IMG/VR virus record: IMGVR_UViG_3300021425_000040
Span: 1 to 59,022 of that record
Length of the DNA stretch: 59,022 bases
Source: a virus
Direction: 5' to 3' (one strand)
Part shown: positions 23,404-30,673 of the stretch, in pieces
Numbering within the stretch: position 1 is the stretch's first letter
Layout of the letters: each line of letters opens with the position of its first letter
Notes under the pieces: model-generated
The model's input: only the letters and a program-made list of their open reading frames with translations
Databases searched by the model: none
What the model was told of the DNA's origin: nothing
Made by a program: the position numbers and the translations under genes

Positions 23404-23684
23404 CGAACAGGCAGCGGCGTAGTGTTAACGCTATCATGATAGTCGCCTGACTCATAGTAGTCACGCGAAGCACAATGTTTAATCATCATGCCGTTGTACA
23501 TTCTATAGCTAATAATTTCTCTGCGCACAACGCCTGCAACGTCTGCACAAAATGCTTCTTCAAAAGGCCCTTCAGTAGTCATTCTCATATAGTCTCCTGC
23601 TGTTGTAAATTTTAAATCGCCCATACCATTAACTGATTGATAGCTTGGATATCCTTTTTCATATACTGGTGGTGGTTTATTCAT
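23400..23684 (-). CDS. Hypothetical protein, 94 aa
   Basis: The start at 23684 (MNKPPPVYEKGYPSY) is chosen over a longer form because GGAG precedes it and the start then overlaps the previous stop by only 8 nt. Polar and aromatic sequence; no family recognised. Confidence 0.6.
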   Translation of the reverse strand: MNKPPPVYEKGYPSYQSVNGMGDLKFTTAGDYMRMTTEGPFEEAFCADVAGVVRREIISYRMYNGMMIKHCASRDYYESGDYHDSVNTTPLPVR

Positions 23685-24108
23685 GCTCTCCATCCTTAGA
23701 ACGACCGCTATAGCGCGTAAATAGATTTGGACGACGTTTAGCTGTTTCAAAAGTAGCTACAGTGATAGCTGTAGCGGCAAGTAACAGTGCATGAGCTATC
23801 ATACTAATCACTCCGGCATACATGCTTCCCACAAAAATACCAAATACAATACACCACATCCATGCAAGAGTTTGCATAATCATATGTCGTGTATTTAAAT
23901 CTGGAATAGCTCGTAGTGGATTAATGCTATGATCCATTACTCCATTCCAACAATTGTATACCCATTCTCTCATTGATCGTACCTTTCTAAATGTTACTTT
24001 TTGTGCGTAGTGCGCATCTAAATGATCTCTATACTCTGTAGCATCGCTCAAACTATAAAACAGTTCAACTATTTTTTTAGAACGAAATAGAGCTGTTACT
24101 TTGTACAT
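23677..24108 (-). CDS. Membrane protein with two TM segments, 143 aa
   Basis: The N-terminal ~70 residues are soluble and basic ('YSLSDATEYRDHLDAHYAQK'). Two TM helices follow (MQTLAWMWCIVFGIFVGSMY and ISMIAHALLLAATAITVATF), then a basic tail. Located in the host inner membrane. Function unknown. Confidence 0.65.
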   Translation of the reverse strand: MYKVTALFRSKKIVELFYSLSDATEYRDHLDAHYAQKVTFRKVRSMREWVYNCWNGVMDHSINPLRAIPDLNTRHMIMQTLAWMWCIVFGIFVGSMYAGVISMIAHALLLAATAITVATFETAKRRPNLFTRYSGRSKDGEHE

Positions 24109-24326
24109 GATTTATCCTTTTTTATGCTTGCTAAAATATCTTTTGCTATTGCATCAACTTCAGGATCTACCCAGCTGCTATTTTGCTGTAGATAGTTAAA
24201 TTGAGGATTTTCAGTTAAAAACTCACGCATTGCTGCACGACACTCAGCTAGTTTTTGTTCTATATCAGATATTTCTTCTTCAAGAGTTTGAGTATCTGCG
24301 AACAGTGCTTTCAGTAAGTATATCAT
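24096..24326 (-). CDS. Hypothetical coiled-coil protein, 76 aa
   Basis: A coiled-coil stretch LEEEISDIEQKLAECRAAMR is followed by a polar C-terminus. It overlaps both neighbours (13 and 47 nt). No family recognised. Confidence 0.55.
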   Translation of the reverse strand: MIYLLKALFADTQTLEEEISDIEQKLAECRAAMREFLTENPQFNYLQQNSSWVDPEVDAIAKDILASIKKDKSCTK

Positions 24327-24492
24327 TTAACCAATTTTCTGCAGCACTAGTAACATAACTCCAACTTTTATTGGGATAAGATATTATTCCAACCAACTCA
24401 TTGTTGTTATAAAACTGTGCTACAAACTCCTCATCTACTAGCTCAATGCTAACAGATTTATTATTTTTTTCAAAAGTTTTTGCTTCAAACAT
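24280..24492 (-). CDS. Hypothetical protein, 70 aa
   Basis: 'MFEAKTFEKNNKSVSIELVD' then 'FVAQFYNNNELVGIISYPN' and 'SYVTSAAENWLNDIL': three strands and a C-terminal helix, a small alpha/beta fold. It overlaps the next gene by 47 nt, more than usual in this operon. Confidence 0.55.
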   Translation of the reverse strand: MFEAKTFEKNNKSVSIELVDEEFVAQFYNNNELVGIISYPNKSWSYVTSAAENWLNDILTESTVRRYSNS

Positions 24493-24493
24493 C

Positions 24494-24595
24494 TTAAATC
24501 CATATTGAAGTTATTGTTACATTTGGTACGCTTACATAGAAGTGATGTACCAAAAGCATAAAGCAGGCTGCAGGTGTAAAATCAAGATTCAACAT
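24494..24595 (-). CDS. Possible 33-aa hydrophobic ORF
   Basis: MLNLDFTPAACFMLLVHHFY and a hydrophobic end. It overlaps the end of the GIY-YIG gene by 14 nt and fills the gap before the 70-aa gene. No good ribosome binding site, so tentative. Confidence 0.3.
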   Translation of the reverse strand: MLNLDFTPAACFMLLVHHFYVSVPNVTITSIWI

Positions 24596-25103
24596 GCTTA
24601 CTAACATAAACAGAGTTTCCATCGAAACTATAATTCAAAGTATCTCCTTCATACCATCCTAGTTCTTGAAGAAGAGGGCCTGGAAGATTTACTAAACCAC
24701 CCTCAAGCACTTCAGTTTCCCAAACTCCTGAGTTACTCATAGCACAAGGGCCTAGTTCAGAAGATATTATGCGATATATAGGATATAGCTCATCAAACGA
24801 GTAAAGCTCTGTTTGTCCTGTGCCTTGAGTTCCTTTAACTTTAAATTGTTCTAGCAAAGGCTTAAGTGCTGCTTCTGCTTTATGAGTAGCTTCTTTATCT
24901 TTTAAAGGCCAAAAATATAAAAACCACCAATTAGCTCCTCCTTGACTTCTACCTCGTTGAATAGCTTTAACATTAACAGTACGTCCTACTTTAATATCTG
25001 CATAGGTACCTTTAATTTCTTGTACACCCATGTAAATTCCAAAAGTTTCAGAGTCTCTCTTACGCAAGGTGTGTTCAATCTGATCTGCAGTAAATAGTTT
25101 CAT
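24582..25103 (-). CDS. GIY-YIG/T5orf172-like domain fused to AbrB-like domain
   Basis: 173 aa. Residues ~18-100 (FGIYMGVQEIKGTYADIKVG, then RTVNVKAIQRGRSQGG and 'HKAEAALKPLLEQFKVKG') resemble the GIY-YIG-superfamily T5orf172 domain, with the KVGRT and AE-LK positions visible. Residues ~130-173 (LEGGLVNLPGPLLQELGWYE followed by GD) match a SpoVT/AbrB swapped-hairpin DNA-binding end. This suggests a small endonuclease or DNA-binding protein with a regulatory domain. The domain calls are from pattern memory. Confidence 0.55.
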   Translation of the reverse strand: MKLFTADQIEHTLRKRDSETFGIYMGVQEIKGTYADIKVGRTVNVKAIQRGRSQGGANWWFLYFWPLKDKEATHKAEAALKPLLEQFKVKGTQGTGQTELYSFDELYPIYRIISSELGPCAMSNSGVWETEVLEGGLVNLPGPLLQELGWYEGDTLNYSFDGNSVYVSKHVES

Positions 25104-25394
25104 TTATCGCCTCATTGAGGCTGCATCAACAGCTGCTTGAGGGTTATCACGACGAACAGGCATAAGATTAGACTTATGAGTAGTTACAATACCTGCAATT
25201 TCGTTGCCTGTATATTTAACCGCACTCCGTGCAGTACCATTTTCAGGTACAGCGTTAGAGCTAATAACTTGACTACGATTTTCACGGTAGTTTGGAATAG
25301 AATGAACACTGCGTTTTCCACCGGTGCCACGAACACCAAGGCGAGAAAGATATTGTTCATGCTCTGCTCGAGCTTTAGCTAATCTACGATTCAT
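25104..25394 (-). CDS. Conserved phage protein of unknown function, 96 aa
   Basis: The N-terminus 'RRLAKARAEHEQYLSRLGV' and the C-terminus 'SNLMPVRRDNPQAAVDAASM' have a layout I recall from small conserved proteins in unrelated phages. Basic and probably largely disordered between. It overlaps the upstream gene by 4 nt. Confidence 0.6.
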   Translation of the reverse strand: MNRRLAKARAEHEQYLSRLGVRGTGGKRSVHSIPNYRENRSQVISSNAVPENGTARSAVKYTGNEIAGIVTTHKSNLMPVRRDNPQAAVDAASMRR

Positions 25395-25621
25395 TGGTCT
25401 GCAAACCTTCCCATTGTTGTTTTAAATTCTTGTGCATGATGCCGCAGCTCAAAGTGAAAGCTATGTTCATACACATCTGTCCATGTGGTAACACTCCACT
25501 GATGTCGTTCACAAACACGACTGCAAAATGTTTTACCTCGATCTACTAAGTCACTATGTAATCTTACCACATATCCAGGCTTCCAAGCAAGCTTATATTC
25601 AAATTGTTCTTGAGGAGTCAT
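25391..25621 (-). CDS. Conserved phage protein of unknown function, 76 aa
   Basis: 'YKLAWKPGYVVRLHSDLVDR' followed by 'CSRVCERHQWSV', 'YTDVYEHS-F-FE' type spacing and a C-terminal FK-T-GRF. I recall this order from small phage proteins that travel with the 96-aa gene. Two cysteines (FCSRVC) might bind metal. ATGA overlaps join it to both neighbours. Confidence 0.6.
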   Translation of the reverse strand: MTPQEQFEYKLAWKPGYVVRLHSDLVDRGKTFCSRVCERHQWSVTTWTDVYEHSFHFELRHHAQEFKTTMGRFADQ

Positions 25622-25917
25622 GCAAGTATGTCACTAGAAGTATCTCTCCAATTACGAATATGAGCAATCTTTCGCTCACGAGACCAACCAGCTAGATAAT
25701 CATTTTCTTTGTCAAATAGTTGTAACAGCTCATCTTCTGAAATAGTAGCAGTATCAATAATAACCTCTCCTAAATCTTCTTGACTAAACTCATTAAGCTC
25801 GGCACTAGTTACTGAATCTCTAATCCAAACATCTGGATCACAAGTAGCTACTTCTGTTGGCACTACATACTTAATTCTAAACTGTTGAATAGCAGTGCAA
25901 ATAGTATATTCACTCAT
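25618..25917 (-). CDS. Hypothetical acidic protein, 99 aa
   Basis: 'YTICTAIQQFRIKYVVPTEV' then an acidic stretch and 'SRERKIAHIRNW'. No family recognised. It overlaps the neighbouring 76-aa and 49-aa genes by 4 nt each. Confidence 0.6.
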   Translation of the reverse strand: MSEYTICTAIQQFRIKYVVPTEVATCDPDVWIRDSVTSAELNEFSQEDLGEVIIDTATISEDELLQLFDKENDYLAGWSRERKIAHIRNWRDTSSDILA

Positions 25918-26063
25918 TTATACATCTTTCTATAATTACAATATTTAATCCAAAACTCATATATACCATAGCTTAGTAGCGGCCCAATAAAAGGTACAAA
26001 AAAAGCATTTAACATAAACCAGGCATATATAATTGCCAGTGCTATGTCTATATAAGTTATCAT
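25914..26063 (-). CDS. Small membrane protein, 49 aa
   Basis: MITYIDIALAIIYAWFMLNA then a second hydrophobic stretch 'FFVPFIGPLLSYGIYEFW' and a basic end. Probably two TM helices. ATGA overlaps at both ends make it a well-placed gene. Confidence 0.6.
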   Translation of the reverse strand: MITYIDIALAIIYAWFMLNAFFVPFIGPLLSYGIYEFWIKYCNYRKMYK

Positions 26064-26194
26064 TCGTCAGACAGATCTGTGTTAGTAAATCTAATCAACA
26101 GAGTTCCATCAGCAAAGTCTTCTGCTACTTCCCAATCTACAATTCCTTGGTCTATAACAGTATCTAACCACTTAAAAAAATCTTCTCTAGTCAT
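26060..26194 (-). CDS. Hypothetical acidic protein, 44 aa
   Basis: MTREDFFKWLDTVIDQGIVD then 'WEVAEDFADGTLLIRF' and an acidic end. Helix plus two strands. AAGG precedes the ATG at a long spacing. It overlaps the next gene by 4 nt (ATGA) and the previous gene by 8 nt. Confidence 0.55.
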   Translation of the reverse strand: MTREDFFKWLDTVIDQGIVDWEVAEDFADGTLLIRFTNTDLSDE

Positions 26195-26384
26195 TGTAGT
26201 TCGCCTTTACTATATAAGAAGAGTCAGTATTAACTGTTTGATTCTTTTTCATTTCTTCTACTTCAAGAGCATGCATAAAAGACTCGTTCTTCATCAACTG
26301 GTCAATAACTTTTTCCCAATCTTGAATTTTACCTTCAAGATATTGAATACGACGATCTAAAAAATTTAACTGATAATCACTCAT
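26187..26384 (-). CDS. Hypothetical coiled-coil protein, 65 aa
   Basis: The start at 26384 (MSDYQLNFLDRRIQYLEG) has AAGGAG just upstream; a longer reading would enter the upstream gene. The protein is one long amphipathic helix ('RRIQYLEGKIQDWEKVIDQL') with a polar tail. Function unknown. Confidence 0.6.
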   Translation of the reverse strand: MSDYQLNFLDRRIQYLEGKIQDWEKVIDQLMKNESFMHALEVEEMKKNQTVNTDSSYIVKANYND

Positions 26385-26394
26385 TATACTCTCC

Positions 26395-26769
26395 TTATGT
26401 CCAAAGATGTTCAAAATACATGCCAAATAGCAAAAATCCCTGAGAAACTTTAGCTTGTGTATTTTCCATGCATTCTTTACACTCATCGCTTGAATGGTTA
26501 TTTACACAAGAATCTAAACAAACGTCTAACACATCAGTATTAGCAATTTTAAACTCAAAACTATAAATCATAGAGTCTAAGATGTTATCCCACTTTTCTT
26601 TATCAAGAGTGCTAGGATATCCATGATTTCGCTCTTTATACTTACGCAGTAACGGAGCTATAATATGAGACAGCGTTATGTCTACATTCCAAGTATCCCA
26701 ATCCTCAACCTGCACATCAACAGTCTGAGTATCTGAACTTAGGTTAGGTCTTTTGATTGATACTTGCAT
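26395..26769 (-). CDS. Conserved phage protein of unknown function, 124 aa
   Basis: 'DWDTWNVDITLSHIIAPLLR' followed by 'KHG-P' type turn (ERNHGYPS) and 'EKWDNILDSMIYSFEF' is a pattern I recall from several large phages. Four cysteines near the end (CLDSC, CKEC) could bind metal. Tryptophan-rich N-terminus. Confidence 0.65.
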   Translation of the reverse strand: MQVSIKRPNLSSDTQTVDVQVEDWDTWNVDITLSHIIAPLLRKYKERNHGYPSTLDKEKWDNILDSMIYSFEFKIANTDVLDVCLDSCVNNHSSDECKECMENTQAKVSQGFLLFGMYFEHLWT

Positions 26770-26779
26770 GCTATCCTCT

Positions 26780-27178
26780 TTATGTGTTGTAATAGTTGTT
26801 TAAATGTTTTTCAAAACTAACATCGTTAGCTGCTAGCTCTAGTATTTTAGCTATGCGCTCAGAATGCTCATCGTTTAGTGATCCGTTTCTAAAACAATTA
26901 GCCCAGTGAAGTAATGACGAGCTTAAACTAAGATCATCTTTGTTTTCTAAGTCAAGTTGCTTAATAAGAGCTTTCTTAGCGTCTAAGTATGAAGTATAAG
27001 AGCTACAATCATTAACATATCCATGAACATCAATCTGCCATCCTGAACACCATCTACCATACTTATAGATAGATTTAACTACGTCATCATCTTCGTCTAA
27101 GATTTCAAGTAGCAGCCACCCATTACTAAGATTTGTAATAGTAGCAAAGTCATCTGCATGTGCATAGCTATTAGTCAT
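26780..27178 (-). CDS. Hypothetical protein, 132 aa
   Basis: The start at 27178 (MTNSYAHADDFATITNLS) is chosen because GGAG precedes it and it overlaps the TM gene's stop by 8 nt. The N-terminal half is beta-rich ('NGWLLLEILDEDDDVVKSIY'), the C-terminal half helical. No family recognised. Confidence 0.6.
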   Translation of the reverse strand: MTNSYAHADDFATITNLSNGWLLLEILDEDDDVVKSIYKYGRWCSGWQIDVHGYVNDCSSYTSYLDAKKALIKQLDLENKDDLSLSSSLLHWANCFRNGSLNDEHSERIAKILELAANDVSFEKHLNNYYNT

Positions 27179-27335
27179 GAGAAACTCCAATACAAGGAAC
27201 TAAAATACTCATCTTACAGTATTTAGGATAGTCTTCATAAGTCATAACAATAACTAACGGAAGAACTGCAATAATAGCAGCTACAATAGCAGAAGCCCAT
27301 ATAGCTCCTTTAATATTACCTCTAGTATTTGACAA
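27171..27335 (-). CDS. Small membrane protein with TTG start, 54 aa
   Basis: Read from TTG at 27335 with GGAG at good spacing directly in front; no ATG is available in the right place. One TM helix (AIWASAIVAAIIAVLPLVIV) after a basic start, then a short cytoplasmic or periplasmic tail with two Cys. The stop overlaps the next start. Confidence 0.5.
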   Translation of the reverse strand: MSNTRGNIKGAIWASAIVAAIIAVLPLVIVMTYEDYPKYCKMSILVPCIGVSHD

Positions 27336-27336
27336 A

Positions 27337-27627
27337 TTATACTCCTTCTTTTAACATTAACAATTCTAGTTTCTTCATAATAACAGAAACTTGGCTTTTA
27401 TCCAAACAAGGAATTACATCATCACACCACTCTTCTTCATAATCTTCATGAATTCCAGGAAGTATTACGAACTTACCAAACTTATCTAAGATTGCTACTT
27501 CATATAGCGTCTTTCCTGGCTCTAGTATTACACTAAGCTCATATTTACCATAAGTTTTATTGGCTTGCATAAGCTGCAAATCTTTAGACAACCATTTGCG
27601 TTTAAAAAACTTTAACTGCTCAAACAT
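27337..27627 (-). CDS. Hypothetical protein, 96 aa
   Basis: 'YGKYELSVILEPGKTLYEVA' and 'EEEWCDDVIPCLDKSQVSVI': beta hairpin then acidic helix. TAATG overlap with the upstream 53-aa gene. No family recognised. Confidence 0.6.
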   Translation of the reverse strand: MFEQLKFFKRKWLSKDLQLMQANKTYGKYELSVILEPGKTLYEVAILDKFGKFVILPGIHEDYEEEWCDDVIPCLDKSQVSVIMKKLELLMLKEGV

Positions 27628-27788
27628 TAGTCTTCCTTTATAATAAAGTTTACTTTTGCTATACCATTTTTACATTTTTTGACATGATAATCAAGGTTAT
27701 GAAAGTTAAATAAAGTTTTTAACTCTTTAATAGTTAAGTCTTTTTTAGCCTCCCAGTTCATAGATTGTAAGTATTGATTTTCATCCAT
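27627..27788 (-). CDS. Hypothetical protein, 53 aa
   Basis: MDENQYLQSMNWEAKKDLTI then 'KELKTLFNFHNLDYHVKKCK' and a final strand. Helix-helix-strand, basic. It starts directly after the previous stop and overlaps the next start (TAATG). Confidence 0.6.
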   Translation of the reverse strand: MDENQYLQSMNWEAKKDLTIKELKTLFNFHNLDYHVKKCKNGIAKVNFIIKED

Positions 27789-27977
27789 TTATACTTCCTC
27801 ACCTTTTGATTGTATACAAATAGCTTGCTGACCTAAAGGAAAATGCCCACTTATACCACTAAGTTCTTGTCCTAGTGCTTCTCTAGCAAAAAAACAATCG
27901 TACATAGAAGAATAGCTTTCATATTTTACTACAAAAGGTTCAGAGCTATAAAGATAAATAAATACTAGCGTCCACAT
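27789..27977 (-). CDS. Conserved short phage protein, 62 aa
   Basis: MWTLVFIYLYSSEPFVVKYE then 'YSSMYDCFFAREAL' and 'QQAICIQ'. The order (MW-L-FI, hydrophobic strand, M-DCF-ARE, C-I) is one I recall from small marine phage proteins that appear exported. The hydrophobic N-terminus may be a signal or a membrane anchor. Confidence 0.6.
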   Translation of the reverse strand: MWTLVFIYLYSSEPFVVKYESYSSMYDCFFAREALGQELSGISGHFPLGQQAICIQSKGEEV

Positions 27978-27978
27978 A

Positions 27979-28143
27979 TCAAAGTTTCTCTACTTTTCCA
28001 ACATAAGCATTCGTATATTTAGCTCTAACTTCTTGAGCAGCTTCTACTTGTGCTGCTGCAAAACCATCGGCTGTAAGCATAAAAGAGTCAATATGTTTAG
28101 ACTCTGATCCCTTACTATAAACGTGTACTGTAAACATACTCAT
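27979..28143 (-). CDS. Hypothetical protein, 54 aa
   Basis: The start at 28143 (MSMFTVHVYSKGSES) overlaps the upstream stop as ATGA, the usual arrangement here; an earlier ATG would lie inside the upstream gene. A small alpha/beta protein with 'AAAQVEAAQEVRAKY'. Confidence 0.6.
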   Translation of the reverse strand: MSMFTVHVYSKGSESKHIDSFMLTADGFAAAQVEAAQEVRAKYTNAYVGKVEKL

Positions 28144-28634
28144 TGTTCTTGACTTTCTTCCCAATCTTTAATTGCATCTGATATACCAAATATATCATCT
28201 AAATCTTCTGGTATAATATCTTCAATAGTTTTACTAGTAGCCTCTGAAAACTCATAACACTCATCTTCATCTTCTGAAGTCCATTTACCTACAAAAGCTA
28301 ATCCAGGCTCATAGTAATAAAGCTTAGCATAAGTAGCTTGATTATTATTACAAAAAGTGTCTAGTGCTGCTATAGGAGGAGACCATGCACTATTAAATGA
28401 ACCTTCGATAGAACACATACCATCGCCTTCTAGTTTAAAATCTAAGCCTGAAGCATCTACATCCCATTTAGTTCCCCACTCTTCTACCGCAGTTCCATAG
28501 TCCCACTCCCCAATAGGTACTAGACTTTCTAGAAAACCTACTTCATCGTCGCTATCAATAATAGATTCAAAAATAGGAACCAAGGTTTGTAGAGGGCCTT
28601 TAATATAAATTACGTTTTCACACCAGTTAGGCAT
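28140..28634 (-). CDS. Api92-like (DUF1281-type) phage protein
   Basis: 164 aa from 28634 (MPNWCENVIYIKGP), where AAAGGA precedes the ATG. 'MPNWCxN...I.G', then 'VGFLESLVPIGEWDYG', 'WGTKWDVDA' and 'FNSAWSPPIAALDTF' follow the pattern of the Api92-like family, which has a ferredoxin-like fold and unknown function. The C-terminus is an acidic extension. It opens the small-gene operon downstream of a terminator and a TATAAT-containing leader (28650-28670). Confidence 0.7.
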   Translation of the reverse strand: MPNWCENVIYIKGPLQTLVPIFESIIDSDDEVGFLESLVPIGEWDYGTAVEEWGTKWDVDASGLDFKLEGDGMCSIEGSFNSAWSPPIAALDTFCNNNQATYAKLYYYEPGLAFVGKWTSEDEDECYEFSEATSKTIEDIIPEDLDDIFGISDAIKDWEESQEQ

Positions 28635-28666
28635 TACTTTTCCTTTCATTATTATAATTTATAATA

Positions 28667-28697
28667 CCAAAAAATAAAGCCGCTGTCTAGCGGCTTT
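28667..28697 (-). terminator. Bidirectional-looking intrinsic terminator
   Basis: AAAGCCGCT-GTCT-AGCGGCTTT (28676-28697) forms a 9-bp stem. On the minus strand it is followed by ATTTTTTGG, and on the plus strand by TTTAA. The stop codon of the 55-aa gene lies inside it. Confidence 0.8.
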
Positions 28698-28854
28698 TTA
28701 AAGACTTTGGTGGTGACGCTTCTGTTACATTGCTTCTATTTTTCATAGAACCACAGTTTTCACACAAATAAATAGTAACGGTAAAGCTGTACTTTTTAAC
28801 TTTTATAAGATGTTCTTCTTTTATTATACTACAACTATTACAACAAGTTAGCAT
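28687..28854 (-). CDS. Small zinc-binding protein, 55 aa
   Basis: MLTCCNSCSIIKEEHLIKVK then a strand and 'YLCENCGSMKNRSN': two Cys knuckles (CNSC, CENC) of a zinc ribbon. The ATG overlaps the previous stop (TAATG). The end runs into the terminator stem. Confidence 0.6.
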   Translation of the reverse strand: MLTCCNSCSIIKEEHLIKVKKYSFTVTIYLCENCGSMKNRSNVTEASPPKSLKSR

Positions 28855-29051
28855 TAGCTTAACTTAGTTTTCCAATAAGCATCAATTACTTCTTTACCTA
28901 CAGATAAAGTAGAGCCTGCGGGAAGGGAAAGAAACCACTTATAAACATCGTGTAATACTTCTTCTTCAAAAACAGATTTAACACTGTTAGGAAAAACTTT
29001 ACAGTGTTCTTCACGAATAAAGCTAATATCACGGTAAGAACGGTTCATCAT
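28854..29051 (-). CDS. Hypothetical protein, 65 aa
   Basis: 'EHCKVFPNSVKSVFEEEVLH' and 'YKWFLSLPAGSTLSVGKEVI': helical with a final DAYWKTKL. No family recognised. It overlaps the previous gene by 23 nt. Confidence 0.55.
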   Translation of the reverse strand: MMNRSYRDISFIREEHCKVFPNSVKSVFEEEVLHDVYKWFLSLPAGSTLSVGKEVIDAYWKTKLS

Positions 29052-29199
29052 AAGCTCCTCTAATATCTTCTATCATTTCAGATTCTAGCTGTTCTAGCTT
29101 GAATAGTAGCTTTTTACGCTGTAGCCTAGCTTCTGCTACGGGGTTATCTGCGCGTAAAATGTCTTCTAAAATTTCTACCATATGTAGCATATCATTCAT
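29029..29199 (-). CDS. Hypothetical helical protein, 56 aa
   Basis: The start at 29199 (MNDMLHMVEILEDILRA) forms a TAATG overlap with the 17-aa leader ORF and so is preferred over a longer reading. One or two amphipathic helices ('EARLQRKKLLFKLEQLESEM'). Confidence 0.55.
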   Translation of the reverse strand: MNDMLHMVEILEDILRADNPVAEARLQRKKLLFKLEQLESEMIEDIRGAYDEPFLP

Positions 29200-29252
29200 T
29201 ATATAACACCTATCCAATGAGTACAGTCGTCAAAAGGATCGTTATCAAACAT
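29199..29252 (-). CDS. 17-aa leader-type microORF
   Basis: MFDNDPFDDCTHWIGVI. It has the strongest ribosome binding site of the region (GGAGG, 7 nt upstream) and ends in a TAATG overlap with the next gene, whose own start lacks a good site. It may serve mainly to load ribosomes (translational coupling). Confidence 0.5.
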   Translation of the reverse strand: MFDNDPFDDCTHWIGVI

Positions 29253-29273
29253 ATAAGTACCTCCTATAATTAG

Positions 29274-29279
29274 ATTATA
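29274..29279 (-). promoter_or_regulatory. Candidate -10 box of the small-gene operon
   Basis: A perfect TATAAT (minus strand) lies ~20 nt upstream of the 17-aa ORF. No consensus -35 is present at 16-18 nt; TTTACC is 22 nt away. It may need an activator or be a middle-type promoter. Confidence 0.4.
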
Positions 29280-29341
29280 GAGTATCATAACATAAAAATG
29301 GGTAAACACCTAATGATTAATTAGAGCAAAAAAATGCAATA

Positions 29342-30355
29342 CTAGTTTTTATTTAAAGAAAATTCCATCATCTCATTAACTAGTTCTTTAAAAGTAGTCT
29401 TAGGAGTCCAACCTAGAATTTTTTCTGCTTTTTTAGCACTGCCTAGTAATAAATCTACTTCTGCCGGTCTATAAAATTCTGGAGATACATGAACACGAGG
29501 AGTACCATCTTCACTGTATCCTATTTCACTAAGTCCTTCACCTTCCCAATAAAGTGGCATATTAATTTTTTCAAATGCTATCTCTACTAAATCTCTAACA
29601 GAATGTAGTTTTCCAGTAGCTAGCACATAATCATCTGAGCTTTCTTGTTGGGTCATTAACCACATACCTTCTACAAAGTCTCTAGCATGACCCCAATCTC
29701 TTTGAGCATCTAAATTGCCTAAAGAAATAGAGCTTTGTTTTTGTTTATGAATATTTGCTACGCCAGAAATAATTTTTTGGGTAACAAATTCAATACCCCT
29801 CCAAGGAGATTCGTGATTAAATAAAATACCATTAGAAGCATGCATACCATAACTTTCTCTGTAGTTACGCACTATCCAGTAAGAATATAACTTAGCACAA
29901 CCATATGGAGATCTAGGATAGAAAGGAGTAGTTTCCGTTTGAGGAGTTTCTTGTACTTTACCATACAGCTCAGAAGTAGATGCTTGATAAAACTTAGTAT
30001 GATTTATAAGACCTAAAGTTCTAATGCATTCTAATAGTCTAACTGTACCTAAAGCATCTACATCTGCAGTATACTCAGGTATATCAAAACTAACTCTAAC
30101 TTGAGACTGCGCTCCTAAATTATATACTTCGTCAAATTTATGAGCCACAAAGAGCTTCATTAAACAACCAGTATCGGTTAAATCTCCATAGTGCAAATAA
30201 AAATTATCAGCACCTAATAGATGCTGAATTCGCTCTACATAATCTGCAGCTGTACGCCTTTTAATACTATGTACTTCATAGCCTTTAGATAGTAGTAACT
30301 CTGCTAAGTATCCTCCATCTTGACCTGTTACACCGGTAATAAGTGCTTTTTTCAT
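29342..30355 (-). CDS. gmd: GDP-mannose 4,6-dehydratase
   Basis: 337 aa, a normal length. The Rossmann motif is [18 protein letters not shown] (usual form GQDGSYLAE). The catalytic triad is Thr127 with STSELYG (Glu129 next to it) and YGCAK (Tyr151, Lys155). 'NHESPWRG' corresponds to the usual NHESPRRG, so one of two loop arginines is Trp. '[20 protein letters not shown]' is a diagnostic GMD stretch. It converts GDP-mannose to GDP-4-keto-6-deoxymannose, precursor of fucose, rhamnose or perosamine. A phage copy could alter the host surface or supply sugar for virion glycosylation. It sits directly beside the fibre array. Confidence 0.9.
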   Translation of the reverse strand: MKKALITGVTGQDGGYLAELLLSKGYEVHSIKRRTAADYVERIQHLLGADNFYLHYGDLTDTGCLMKLFVAHKFDEVYNLGAQSQVRVSFDIPEYTADVDALGTVRLLECIRTLGLINHTKFYQASTSELYGKVQETPQTETTPFYPRSPYGCAKLYSYWIVRNYRESYGMHASNGILFNHESPWRGIEFVTQKIISGVANIHKQKQSSISLGNLDAQRDWGHARDFVEGMWLMTQQESSDDYVLATGKLHSVRDLVEIAFEKINMPLYWEGEGLSEIGYSEDGTPRVHVSPEFYRPAEVDLLLGSAKKAEKILGWTPKTTFKELVNEMMEFSLNKN

Positions 30356-30372
30356 TTTAAATTCTTTCTAAA

Positions 30373-30672
30373 TTAAGTTCTAGTAGCTAACCAGCTGTTA
30401 ACCATATCAGTAACATCTGAGTCTGATAAGTCAGCACCTTGTTCATTTTTTATAGGATAACGAGAATGAATATCTAATACTCTTGTTACTAGCTCAGAAT
30501 TAGTATGAGAAGTTACAGTATCAGGAATATGATATTTTCTTGCTGATTCATCGGGAGACCAACCTATTAAAGTGTGATCATCAGGATCAAGCCAATAGCC
30601 GCCATCTTCTACCCATTCGGGAGCTATTAGTCCTGAGTTTGTTTTATGTAGTTTATATTCAATAATAGCCAT
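30373..30672 (-). CDS. Hypothetical protein next to the fibre array, 99 aa
   Basis: 'APEWVEDGGYWLDPDDHTLI' and 'LSDSDVTDMVNSWLATRT'. A mixed fold with many aromatics. It is separated by 1 nt from the 272-aa gene, so probably a partner of that protein. I recall similar small genes next to fibre genes in marine phages, without a known role. Confidence 0.6.
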   Translation of the reverse strand: MAIIEYKLHKTNSGLIAPEWVEDGGYWLDPDDHTLIGWSPDESARKYHIPDTVTSHTNSELVTRVLDIHSRYPIKNEQGADLSDSDVTDMVNSWLATRT

Positions 30673-30673
30673 C

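Noticed and set aside
26079-26360. Plus-strand ORF of 93 aa
   Set aside because: It is opposite two minus-strand genes that have ribosome sites and stop/start overlaps; composition looks like a shadow.
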